From an uncultured Bacilli bacterium (GTDB taxonomy: Bacteria > Bacillota_I > Bacilli_A > RF39 > UBA660): DNA of 7,700 bases. The stretch is taken from positions 1-7,700 of the forward strand of contig CALVVD010000041.1 of the NCBI GenBank assembly GCA_944363745.1. Direction: 5' to 3'. Below are positions 1 through 5,894 of the stretch, piece after piece. Below the pieces are notes generated by a model. The model did no database searches, was not told the DNA's origin, and saw only the letters and a program-made list of their open reading frames with translations. Position 1 is the first letter of the stretch; each line of letters begins with the position of its first letter. Both the position numbers and the translations under genes were made by a program.

Positions 1-62
1 ATATCTTCAAGACTCTTTAAATAATTCTCATAACCCAATTTATCTAAATATATCTTACTCAT
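1..62 (-). CDS. Partial CDS (N-terminal 20 codons), unknown protein, possibly GreA/GreB-like
   Basis: An open frame starts with ATG at 62-60, inside the last codons of helD, and runs off the left edge without a stop. It reads MSKIYLDKLGYENYL and then a few more residues (KSLED). The two genes overlap by 8 bases in different frames. A good ribosome binding site, AGGAG at 77-73, lies 10 bases upstream of the ATG inside helD, so this looks like a real, translationally coupled downstream gene of the same operon. With only 20 residues the product cannot be identified. The pattern IYLxKxGYExYLKxLE loosely recalls the first helix of GreA/GreB-type transcript-cleavage factors. This would suit a neighbour of HelD, since both kinds of protein enter the secondary channel of RNA polymerase. 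That reading is a guess; the existence of the gene is much better supported than its identity. Confidence 0.6.
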   Translation of the reverse strand, partial: MSKIYLDKLGYENYLKSLED

Positions 63-2055
63 AAATAATAAGCTCCTCTCTTGCTCTCGTACAAGCGACA
101 TAATAAAGGTATTTATTCTTCTTAAATGTTTCATCATTATCTATTATAATAACACTATCAAACTCTAACCCTTTGGCAATATAACTAGGAACTACTACTA
201 AATCTTTAATAAATGATTTAGTCTCTTCAGTTAGTAAACTAATATTTAAATCATCTTTTAGTAAGTCATAAATACCTTCCGCTTCCCTATCTTCTTTAGT
301 AATAATAGCAAGGGACTTATATGTATTAGTAAGAGTGTTTATATCAGTAAGCAATGATTCCTTAATATCTTTAGGTTTTCTAATTATAACATCTTTATTA
401 TTACTCTTCTTAATTGCATTAACATAATCTAAATTCAGTATTTTATTAGTATATTCTATTATCTCTTTAGTAGACCTATAAGTCTTTAATAACTCTAAAT
501 AATTACTATCAGTAAATATTTCTTTTAACTCTTCAAGAGTTTCATATTTATAATAAGGATTAATATTTTGATTAACATCACCTAATATAGTAAAATCTGC
601 TTTTTTAAACATTTCTTTAATAATTACATATTGTAAGTAATTATAGTCCTGAGCTTCATCTATAACTACTTGTTTAATATAATTATTATAAGGAAAACCA
701 AATAATTTACCTTTTAAGTACGATACAAGTAAAGCATCATCATAACCTATTACTTTGGTATTTTTAATTTCTAACTTATATTTAGCATAACTACTCTTAA
801 AGAAGTCTTTATAAATATCTTTTATATTTAAAGATATATTAATATTTTCTTTAATTAATTTTCTAATAGGTGCCTTTCTCTTACCAGGAGTTCCATAATA
901 CTTTAATGATAAATATTTAGCAGCTTCATCAATTCTTTCTACTAAAGGGAATCTACTATATTTATCTTTAAGTAAATAGTTTAACTCATCCCTACTTACT
1001 TCATTTATCTTATCTAGTTCTATATCACTAGTAACTTTAAAGTTCTTTATAAAAGCACTAATATAATTATCTAAGTCTTTAATAATCTCTTTACTCTGTT
1101 TATATTTAATAATATCTACATCACTTTTATCACCTTTATAATACTTACTAATAAATGAGGGAAAACTCTCTATATTTTTATACTCTTTTAAGAAATAACT
1201 TAAGTAATCACTAAAGGTTGTCTCAAGTGTATTCGCTTCTCCTAATTCCGGTAAGACATTAGAAATATATTCTGAAAATATCTTATTAGGTGAAAATATT
1301 AAAACATTATTAGAACTTAAATTATTAATTCTATATAGAAGGAATGCAATACGATGTAAAGCCACAGATGTTTTACCAGAACCTGCAATACCTTGTACTA
1401 TTAGATTATGGTCATCTAAGTTACGAATTATCTTATTCTGTTCTGCTTGAATTGTATTAACTATGTTTTTCATCTTTTCATTATCAGTTGTAGCGATTAC
1501 TTTTTGTAATAATTCATCATCTATATTTAGAGAATTGTCAAAAACATTTATAAGCTTTCTCTTCTCTATTATATATTGTCTTTTTCTTAAGAGACTTCCT
1601 TCATGAATATAGTCATCTACTCTATATTTACAAGGACCTACTTCATAATCATAAAACAAGCTGCAAATAGGACTTCGCCAGTCATAAAGAATATTATCAT
1701 AATTTTCATCTTTTAAATAAGTTAAAGCCATATAAATATTATAAGTATTACCTTCATTATCTTTATAAAGGAAAGAGGCAAAATAAGGCTTATCTTTAAT
1801 ATTAATTAAAGACTTATAATACTTTCTTTTACTAAGTACTCTTAAAGCTTCTAACTCATCACTTGCCATTACTTGATTAAATTCAGCACTATCAAAAGAT
1901 GATTTATCTTGATAATTAAGTTTCCTAAAATTAATAAGCTCTTCTTCCTTTAAGAACAAATCACTGCTAGCCTCATTAATCTCTTTATTAAGTTTCTCTA
2001 AAACATCCTGTAACTTCTTCTTTTCTTTTACTATTTCTTCTTTACTAATAGACAT
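55..2055 (-). CDS. helD: RNA polymerase recycling motor HelD (superfamily 1 ATPase)
   Basis: This 666-residue superfamily 1 (UvrD/Rep-like) ATPase removes stalled or post-termination RNA polymerase from DNA in Gram-positive bacteria. Residues 1-75 are charged and coiled-coil-like, the part that in HelD enters the polymerase secondary channel. The HelD hallmark YDWRSPICSLFYDYEVGP lies at 124-141. A Q-motif-like TIQAEQNKIIR (201-211) precedes Walker A GIAGSGKTS (222-230). Walker B VVIDEAQD is at 463-470, LGDVNQ at 491-496, TYRS at 525-528, the motif V region KGLEFDSVIIID at 628-639, and motif VI CTRARE at 655-660. The catalytic residues appear intact. From memory, Bacillus subtilis HelD is about 774 residues, so this copy is roughly 100 shorter, mostly between Walker A and Walker B. 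The start is supported by AAGGAGG six bases upstream. The gene has its own promoter and a leader of about 100 nt, and is coupled to a further gene at its 3' end. It could be misnamed UvrD or helicase IV. Confidence 0.93.
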   Translation of the reverse strand: MSISKEEIVKEKKKLQDVLEKLNKEINEASSDLFLKEEELINFRKLNYQDKSSFDSAEFNQVMASDELEALRVLSKRKYYKSLINIKDKPYFASFLYKDNEGNTYNIYMALTYLKDENYDNILYDWRSPICSLFYDYEVGPCKYRVDDYIHEGSLLRKRQYIIEKRKLINVFDNSLNIDDELLQKVIATTDNEKMKNIVNTIQAEQNKIIRNLDDHNLIVQGIAGSGKTSVALHRIAFLLYRINNLSSNNVLIFSPNKIFSEYISNVLPELGEANTLETTFSDYLSYFLKEYKNIESFPSFISKYYKGDKSDVDIIKYKQSKEIIKDLDNYISAFIKNFKVTSDIELDKINEVSRDELNYLLKDKYSRFPLVERIDEAAKYLSLKYYGTPGKRKAPIRKLIKENINISLNIKDIYKDFFKSSYAKYKLEIKNTKVIGYDDALLVSYLKGKLFGFPYNNYIKQVVIDEAQDYNYLQYVIIKEMFKKADFTILGDVNQNINPYYKYETLEELKEIFTDSNYLELLKTYRSTKEIIEYTNKILNLDYVNAIKKSNNKDVIIRKPKDIKESLLTDINTLTNTYKSLAIITKEDREAEGIYDLLKDDLNISLLTEETKSFIKDLVVVPSYIAKGLEFDSVIIIDNDETFKKNKYLYYVACTRAREELIIYE

Positions 2056-2061
2056 ATTATC

Positions 2062-2068
2062 CCTCCTT
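2062..2068 (-). promoter_or_regulatory. Ribosome binding site of helD
   Basis: AAGGAGG (minus strand) lies six bases before the ATG at 2055. It is a near-perfect Shine-Dalgarno sequence and fixes the helD start. Confidence 0.85.
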
Positions 2069-2075
2069 CTAATTA

Positions 2076-2111
2076 TTAGTAAAGTTCCTTGAAAACGAAG
2101 AAAACCCGCAT
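2076..2111 (-). other. Possible leader peptide frame MRVFFVFKELY upstream of helD
   Basis: A complete 11-codon frame plus TAA lies within the predicted helD 5' leader and ends 20 bases before the helD start codon. Four of its 11 residues are aromatic (F, F, F, Y), and the VFFVF stretch is encoded by a direct repeat GTTTTC-TTC-GTTTTC. Its ATG lies in the 3' arm of the stem-loop at 2108-2123. No Shine-Dalgarno is visible before it, so translation is doubtful. If translated, it could be an attenuation-type leader peptide; otherwise it is chance. Confidence 0.2.
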
Positions 2112-2123
2112 AAATTAATATGC
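2108..2123 (-). other. Stem-loop in the helD leader
   Basis: On the minus strand GCATA-TTAATT-TATGC forms a 5-bp stem, with an outer AAC/GTT pairing possible around an internal loop. It is followed by GGGTTTTCTTCGTTTTC, a T-rich but interrupted tract. It may act as a weak terminator for transcripts from the upstream exported-protein gene, or as an attenuator in the helD leader. The short stem makes either role uncertain. Confidence 0.35.
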
Positions 2124-2165
2124 AGTTAAATTTAAAAATAAGTTTTAAGCATAAACGTCAATATG

Positions 2166-2194
2166 AATATAACAAATAAATATTATTTTGTAAA
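2166..2194 (-). promoter_or_regulatory. Predicted sigma-A promoter of helD
   Basis: On the minus strand TTTACA (2194-2189), a 17-base spacer, and TATATT (2171-2166) match the sigma-A consensus at 5/6 and 5/6. Transcription would start near 2159, giving a leader of about 104 nt before the helD ATG. The promoter begins six bases after the stop codon of the upstream gene, so helD need not rely on read-through. Confidence 0.6.
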
Positions 2195-2209
2195 TAACTT
2201 TATTTATTT
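2174..2209 (-). terminator. All-A/T stem-loop at the 3' end of the exported-protein gene
   Basis: Arms 2174-2188 and 2192-2209 pair over 15 bp (AAATAAATA+TTATTT with AAATAA+TATTTATTT), with a 3-nt loop and a 3-nt bulge at 2198-2200. The hairpin includes the stop codon of the upstream gene and continues into the -35 and spacer of the helD promoter. On the minus strand the following bases are GTTATATT. It has no G:C pairs and no long T-run, so it would be a weak intrinsic terminator. It may matter more as a DNA element at the promoter. Confidence 0.35.
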
Positions 2210-3090
2210 TTTAATTTTCTTTTCTTTATAAATCTATATATTAGATAACCTAAACCAATAAGGATTCCTATACCAACAATAGTATTTATAATATCTTCTA
2301 AAATACTACTTTTATCGACATTCATTATATAATCTTTCACATCTCCATTTTCTGCAGTTACTCTAACTATTACTTTATTGTTTCCTTCTTTTAAACTATT
2401 ATTAATAATTTCCGCTTTAGCCTTATTATCTTCTAAAGTATAATCTATATCTAATTTATCTACATCGCTCAAAACATCTATTACATCGCTTTCCCCATCA
2501 TTAAAATTAATAACTTGATTATCTACTTTAATAATAGCGTTAGTATTAGAACTTAATTTTTTAAGGCGATTAATAATTAATAAATAATCTTTATTAGTTC
2601 CATCTTCTGCACTAACATTAATTATTATTTCATTATTTCCTACATTCAAATCAACAAAACTATCATAAGTAGCGACGGCTTTACTATCATTAGGAACAAC
2701 TGTTATAGAAACACTTTCTTCCTCTGTTTCATAATTCATAGTATCTTGAATAGGAATTTCCTCATCATTTACGACAATCTTATTTAAAGATACATCTGAA
2801 CTTTTAGGAACAATTACTTGATTATTATTCGGTATATTATCATTTGAATAGTTTGAAGAATTAGAATTAGCACAAGGATCTTGATAAATCGGAGAACCTG
2901 ATGCATTGTAACCACCATTTGAATTTTCAACAGCAACATGCCAATGATTATCAGAACCATGTTGTCCATAAGTGACTCCATTACATGTTTTAATACTATC
3001 TTTTCTTAAAAAACCAGAACTAGCGTCTACAACATTAAAATTAAGTAAAAAAATACTAATACAAATACCAAAAAGAACGTTTTTCTTCAT
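2200..3090 (-). CDS. Exported, membrane-anchored YHYH-like / cadherin-like beta-sandwich protein
   Basis: This 296-residue protein has a signal peptide at 1-23 (MKK, a hydrophobic core, then VVDA-SS). A cysteine- and histidine-rich module at about 25-75 follows, with CNGVTYGQHGSDNHWHVAVE and a closing YQDPC. C36 and C73 may form a disulfide, and the YGQHGSDNHWH pattern resembles YHYH-type exported domains. A short Ser/Asn-rich linker leads to two repeats of the cadherin-like beta-sandwich type (PF12733-like) at about 101-175 and 183-258. Each repeat ends with the same signature, GNNEIIINVSAEDGTNKDY and GNNKVIVRVTAENGDVKDY. A C-terminal membrane helix (about 266-288) and the basic tail KKRKLKNK leave the protein outside the cell, anchored at its C-terminus. 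There is no LPXTG motif. The start is supported by AGGAGAGG nine bases upstream. It probably works at the cell surface in binding or adhesion; no enzymatic activity can be assigned. It is transcribed alone, divergently from uvsE. Confidence 0.8.
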   Translation of the reverse strand: MKKNVLFGICISIFLLNFNVVDASSGFLRKDSIKTCNGVTYGQHGSDNHWHVAVENSNGGYNASGSPIYQDPCANSNSSNYSNDNIPNNNQVIVPKSSDVSLNKIVVNDEEIPIQDTMNYETEEESVSITVVPNDSKAVATYDSFVDLNVGNNEIIINVSAEDGTNKDYLLIINRLKKLSSNTNAIIKVDNQVINFNDGESDVIDVLSDVDKLDIDYTLEDNKAKAEIINNSLKEGNNKVIVRVTAENGDVKDYIMNVDKSSILEDIINTIVGIGILIGLGYLIYRFIKKRKLKNK

Positions 3091-3099
3091 TATAAGTTA

Positions 3100-3107
3100 C
3101 CTCTCCT
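3100..3107 (-). promoter_or_regulatory. Ribosome binding site of the exported-protein gene
   Basis: AGGAGAGG on the minus strand lies nine bases before the ATG at 3090 and supports that start codon. Confidence 0.8.
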
Positions 3108-3125
3108 ACCAACAAATTCAATTTA

Positions 3126-3154
3126 ATATTATCATACTTATAGTTAACTTTCCA
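3126..3154 (-). promoter_or_regulatory. Candidate promoter of the exported-protein gene
   Basis: On the minus strand TGGAAA (3154-3149), a 17-base spacer and TAATAT (3131-3126), preceded by an extended TG, form a plausible sigma-A promoter with an imperfect consensus. It predicts a short leader of about 29 nt holding the AGGAGAGG site. An 8-bp palindrome, AGTTAACT (3142-3149), overlaps the -35 and could be an operator or chance. On the plus strand the same 120-base divergent gap is A/T-rich and must carry the uvsE promoter, but I see no convincing -35/-10 pair for it. Confidence 0.4.
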
Positions 3155-3212
3155 GTATTATGTATAAAAAATATAAAATAAAGTAAAAATAATAAAAAGG
3201 AACGTGGTATTT

Positions 3213-4157
3213 ATGCAAATAAATTTAGGTTATGTAGGTAATCCAGTTACTTTATTAGATATTTACTCACATACTTTAACCTTTAAAGAGTTTTCTAAAT
3301 ATAAAGAAGATAAAGGAATAGAACTATTAATAGAAAGAATTAAATTAAATTTTAAAAACTTTGAGAAAGTCTTAAAGTATAATTATGACAATAAGATTAA
3401 ATTCTATCGGATGACTCATACTATGTTTCCCCTACTTACTCATCCTAATGTTAATATTGATTATAAAGAAGTATTTAAGAATGAGTTTAATAAATTAAAG
3501 AAAGCTATAGATAAGTATAATATTAGAATAGATACCCATCCTGATGAATTTTGTCTTTTAACTAGTGAAAAGGAAAATGTTACTCTTAATAGTATAGAAA
3601 TATTAAAGTTTCATTTAGAAATATTTAAATTATTAGGTATAAATGGCAAGTGTGTATTACATCTAGGAAGTTCTAAACCAACTAAGGAAGATGCATTAAA
3701 TAGATTTAGAGATAATTTTAATAAGTTACCTATAGAGTTAAAAAGTTTAATAATCTTAGAAAACGATGATAAAACTTATACCGTAACTGATACTTTAACT
3801 TTATGTGAAGAGTTAAATATACCTATGGTCTTAGACTATCATCACTATATCTGTAATCATCTAAAAAATGAAAGAATAGATAAACTATTACCTAGAATTA
3901 TAAAGACTTGGGAAAATACTAATCTTAATCCTAAAATGCACTTCTCATCTTCCTTAAGTTCTAAACAAAAAAGAAATCATAGTACTTATTTAAACTATAA
4001 TTCTTTTATTAAGTTTCTTAAACTATTAAAACCTCTTAATACTGATATAGATATAATGTTAGAAGCGAAAGGTAAGGATGAAGCTTTATTTAGGTTAGTA
4101 AGACAACTTAAGTTTTATAAAGATTTTAAAGTAAAGGGAACTACTATTATTTTATAA
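3213..4157 (+). CDS. uvsE: UV-damage endonuclease UvsE (UVDE family)
   Basis: This 314-residue TIM-barrel endonuclease nicks DNA 5' of UV photoproducts and some other lesions, starting an excision repair route independent of UvrABC. Aligned by spacing with what I recall of the Thermus enzyme, the nine metal ligands are present: H77, H109, H150, E183, D208, H211, H243, H256 and E284. K241, two before H243, matches the lysine reported as modified. Family stretches include LENDDKTYT (182-190), LDYHHY (207-212) and EAKGKD (284-289). The lesion-probing pair after the second histidine, usually HPxQ followed by Y or F, reads HPDEF (109-113), with glutamate in place of glutamine. I chose ATG 3213 because AAGGA at 3197-3201 is 11 bases away and bacterial homologues start close to the LGYV strand. 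An in-frame GTG at 3204 sits only two bases after that site. The 3' end overlaps the histidine kinase gene by 11 bp, tail to tail. Confidence 0.92.
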   Translation: MQINLGYVGNPVTLLDIYSHTLTFKEFSKYKEDKGIELLIERIKLNFKNFEKVLKYNYDNKIKFYRMTHTMFPLLTHPNVNIDYKEVFKNEFNKLKKAIDKYNIRIDTHPDEFCLLTSEKENVTLNSIEILKFHLEIFKLLGINGKCVLHLGSSKPTKEDALNRFRDNFNKLPIELKSLIILENDDKTYTVTDTLTLCEELNIPMVLDYHHYICNHLKNERIDKLLPRIIKTWENTNLNPKMHFSSSLSSKQKRNHSTYLNYNSFIKFLKLLKPLNTDIDIMLEAKGKDEALFRLVRQLKFYKDFKVKGTTIIL

Positions 4158-5148
4158 AGTAATTACCTTTAGGAAAAGTAATAACTACTTTAGTATATTT
4201 TAAATAAACTGATTCTATTTTAATATCAATACCAAGCTTATCACACAGTTTCTTTGTAAGATAAAGCCCTATACCACTGGCATTCTTTTTATTTCTATTA
4301 CTGCCTGTAAAGCCTTTCTCAAACACTTTAGATAAATCAGCTTCTTTTATCCCTACCCCATTATCATATATTTCTAATTTTATATTATTTTTAGTACTAA
4401 CACCTTTAATTCTAACTAGTCTATCTTTTTTATTTTGATATTTTAGGGAATTACTAATTATCTGTCCTATTATAAAGTTTAACCATTTTATATCAGTATA
4501 AACTACTAAATTATCTAAATCCTTTACTTCTACTTTAATATGGTAATTAAGGAGATAATTCTTATACTCTAATAATACAGGATGAACAATGTCAGCTAAT
4601 GTTACTTCTTTAATAAAATAATCTTTCTCTACGACATCACTTCTTGCATAAAATAACATTTTATCAACTAATCTACTAATCTTTAATACTTCTTCTTTAA
4701 TTCTTTCATCATTATTATTATCAGCATATAGGGATAAAGCCGAAATAGGTGTCTTAACTTCATGAATAAAACTATTTAAGAAGTCAAGATACTCATTCTT
4801 AGAGTTTTCTACTTCACTTAATTTATCATTTAAAGCTTTACAAGCCTTATCTAAAGCATAGTAATAGGCCTTATTCTCTAGATTTTTAGGTTTATCTATT
4901 ACTTCTTTAATTAGATATTTCTCATCTAAAGAATCTACTAGATTAACTATTTTCTCATATCTTTTCTTAATTAAAAAATAACTAACTAACAAAGATATAA
5001 AGATAAAAACAATTATTAGGATAGCAAGTAAGATGATAAGACTAGCATTAACTCCTATTAATAAGAGATAGATACTAAGAAATAAGGTAAAAATCAAACT
5101 AATAATTATAAAAAATATCTTTTCTTCTAAATACTCTACAAACATCAT
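4147..5148 (-). CDS. BceS-like intramembrane-sensing histidine kinase
   Basis: This 333-residue membrane sensor kinase has two adjacent helices at about 11-33 and 36-60, joined by almost no extracellular loop. This is the mark of intramembrane-sensing kinases (BceS/GraS type), which take their signal from a partner ABC permease instead of binding ligand themselves. The dimerisation and phosphorylation box is FIHEVKTP (127-134, phosphoacceptor H129). The N box holds N233 (IISNSLKYQ), G1 is DNGVGI (262-267), an F-box-like VFEKGFTGSN follows, and G2 is GIGLYLTKKL (292-301). All catalytic motifs look intact. The start ATG overlaps the regulator stop as ATGA, implying translational coupling; a second ATG follows immediately and could also be used. 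Its Shine-Dalgarno candidate (AGAGGTG, about 13 bases upstream) is poorly spaced. The 3' end overlaps uvsE by 11 bp. The likely signal is a cell-wall-active peptide antibiotic, inferred from the family. Confidence 0.9.
   Translation of the reverse strand: MMFVEYLEEKIFFIIISLIFTLFLSIYLLLIGVNASLIILLAILIIVFIFISLLVSYFLIKKRYEKIVNLVDSLDEKYLIKEVIDKPKNLENKAYYYALDKACKALNDKLSEVENSKNEYLDFLNSFIHEVKTPISALSLYADNNNDERIKEEVLKISRLVDKMLFYARSDVVEKDYFIKEVTLADIVHPVLLEYKNYLLNYHIKVEVKDLDNLVVYTDIKWLNFIIGQIISNSLKYQNKKDRLVRIKGVSTKNNIKLEIYDNGVGIKEADLSKVFEKGFTGSNRNKKNASGIGLYLTKKLCDKLGIDIKIESVYLKYTKVVITFPKGNYFIK
4158..4189 (+). terminator. Imperfect stem-loop just after uvsE
   Basis: AGTAATTAC (4158-4166) pairs with GTAAT and TACT (4178-4182, 4186-4189) around a 3-base bulge. 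A few more inner pairs are possible (TTT/AAA). It begins one base after the uvsE stop and is followed by TTAGTATATTTT. It could end uvsE transcription, although it lies inside the kinase coding sequence on the other strand, so its form is also constrained by that gene. Weak evidence. Confidence 0.25.
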
Positions 5149-5807
5149 AACTTATAACCAACACCTCTAACTGTTTTAATAAAATCATCTAGTCCTATAT
5201 CTCTTAATTTATTTCTTAATCTATTAATATTAACTATTAAGATATTTTCATCTAAATAAAACTTATCATTCCATAAATATTCTATTAACATATCTTTAGA
5301 TAAAGTATTAGGATAGTTTAAGAATAGATAATACATTAATAAAAACTCATTTCTAGTTAATTCTATTTCTTTATCTTGATATTTAATTAAAGATAAATGT
5401 AAATCTAAGACTACCCCATTTACCACAAGTTCTTTATGATTTTTAGGATTAACTTCTTCTAAACATTTTCTAATCTTAAGAAGTAATAACTCTTTATTAT
5501 AAGGTTTAGTTATAAAGTCATATCCTCCACTACTTAAACTCTTTATCTCATCTTCTAAAGTATTTCTACTAGTAACAAAGATAACAGGCTTTAAAGTAAC
5601 TTTTTTAATTTTTTTAATTACTTCATAGCCATTAGTATTAGGTAAGTTAATATCTAATAAAATTAAATCAGGATTTATCTCTTTAAGATATTTCTCTATA
5701 TTAAGAAACTCTTCTATACTACTAACATTATAATTATTATTAGTAAGTAAGATAGATAATTCTTCTCTAATAGTTTTATCATCTTCTATAATTAATATTC
5801 TTTCCAT
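5145..5807 (-). CDS. BceR-like response regulator (OmpR/PhoB family)
   Basis: This 220-residue DNA-binding response regulator pairs with the kinase encoded next. The receiver domain (1-about 115) has the acidic pocket D9/D10, phosphoacceptor D52 in LLDINLP, switch residue T79 in IFVTS and K101 in KPY. The C-terminal winged helix (about 125-220) carries ELTRNEFLLMYYL and ends TVRGVGYKL, the usual end of the OmpR family. The final codon is followed directly by TGA, which shares ATGA with the kinase start. The start ATG at 5807 has AAAGG (5820-5816) eight bases upstream. Its own near-consensus promoter lies about 20 bases further up. By analogy with Bce modules it would activate the ABC transporter genes; those targets would sit upstream of the ATPase gene, outside the window. 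I see no convincing regulator-binding repeat in front of this gene, so the regulator-kinase pair may be expressed constitutively. Confidence 0.92.
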   Translation of the reverse strand: MERILIIEDDKTIREELSILLTNNNYNVSSIEEFLNIEKYLKEINPDLILLDINLPNTNGYEVIKKIKKVTLKPVIFVTSRNTLEDEIKSLSSGGYDFITKPYNKELLLLKIRKCLEEVNPKNHKELVVNGVVLDLHLSLIKYQDKEIELTRNEFLLMYYLFLNYPNTLSKDMLIEYLWNDKFYLDENILIVNINRLRNKLRDIGLDDFIKTVRGVGYKL

Positions 5808-5828
5808 GAATCTAACCTTTCTATACTT

Positions 5829-5857
5829 ATTTTATATTTCTAAAACTCTTAAGTCAA
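5829..5857 (-). promoter_or_regulatory. Near-consensus sigma-A promoter of the regulator-kinase operon
   Basis: On the minus strand TTGACT (5857-5852), a 17-base spacer and TAAAAT (5834-5829) match consensus at 5/6 and 5/6. The predicted start near 5822 gives a leader of only about 15 nt with the AAAGG ribosome site at its beginning. This gives the two-component genes their own transcription, separate from the permease. Confidence 0.75.
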
Positions 5858-5864
5858 TATTAAA

Positions 5865-5890
5865 GAAAAATAGTAAAATTACTATTTTTC
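5865..5890 (-). terminator. Palindromic terminator after the permease gene
   Basis: A perfect inverted repeat has 12-base arms GAAAAATAGTAA and TTACTATTTTTC separated by two bases, so the hairpin has about 10-11 bp and a 4-6 nt loop. It starts four bases after the permease stop codon. On the minus strand the 3' arm and following bases read ATTTTTCTTTAATA, a U-rich tail. It fits an intrinsic terminator separating the transporter transcript from the regulator promoter just downstream. Because it is symmetrical and only eight bases from the -35, it could also bind a protein. Confidence 0.6.
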
Positions 5891-5894
5891 ATAA

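Noticed and set aside
2132..2152. A 6-codon frame (MLKTYF) in the helD leader.
   Set aside because: It is too short and has no ribosome binding site; such frames are expected by chance.
2156..2161. TTGACG on the minus strand as a helD -35 box.
   Set aside because: No acceptable -10 box lies 16-18 bases downstream; the TTTACA/TATATT pair slightly upstream is clearly better.
2972..3181. A 69-codon plus-strand open frame.
   Set aside because: It lies mostly opposite the signal-peptide end of the exported-protein gene and its promoter, has no visible ribosome site, and its hydrophobic, Ile-rich content looks like the shadow of A/T-rich DNA.
3204..3212. GTG at 3204 as the uvsE start.
   Set aside because: The AAGGA site ends only two to three bases before it, too close for use. 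ATG 3213 is better spaced and leaves the usual short N-terminus.
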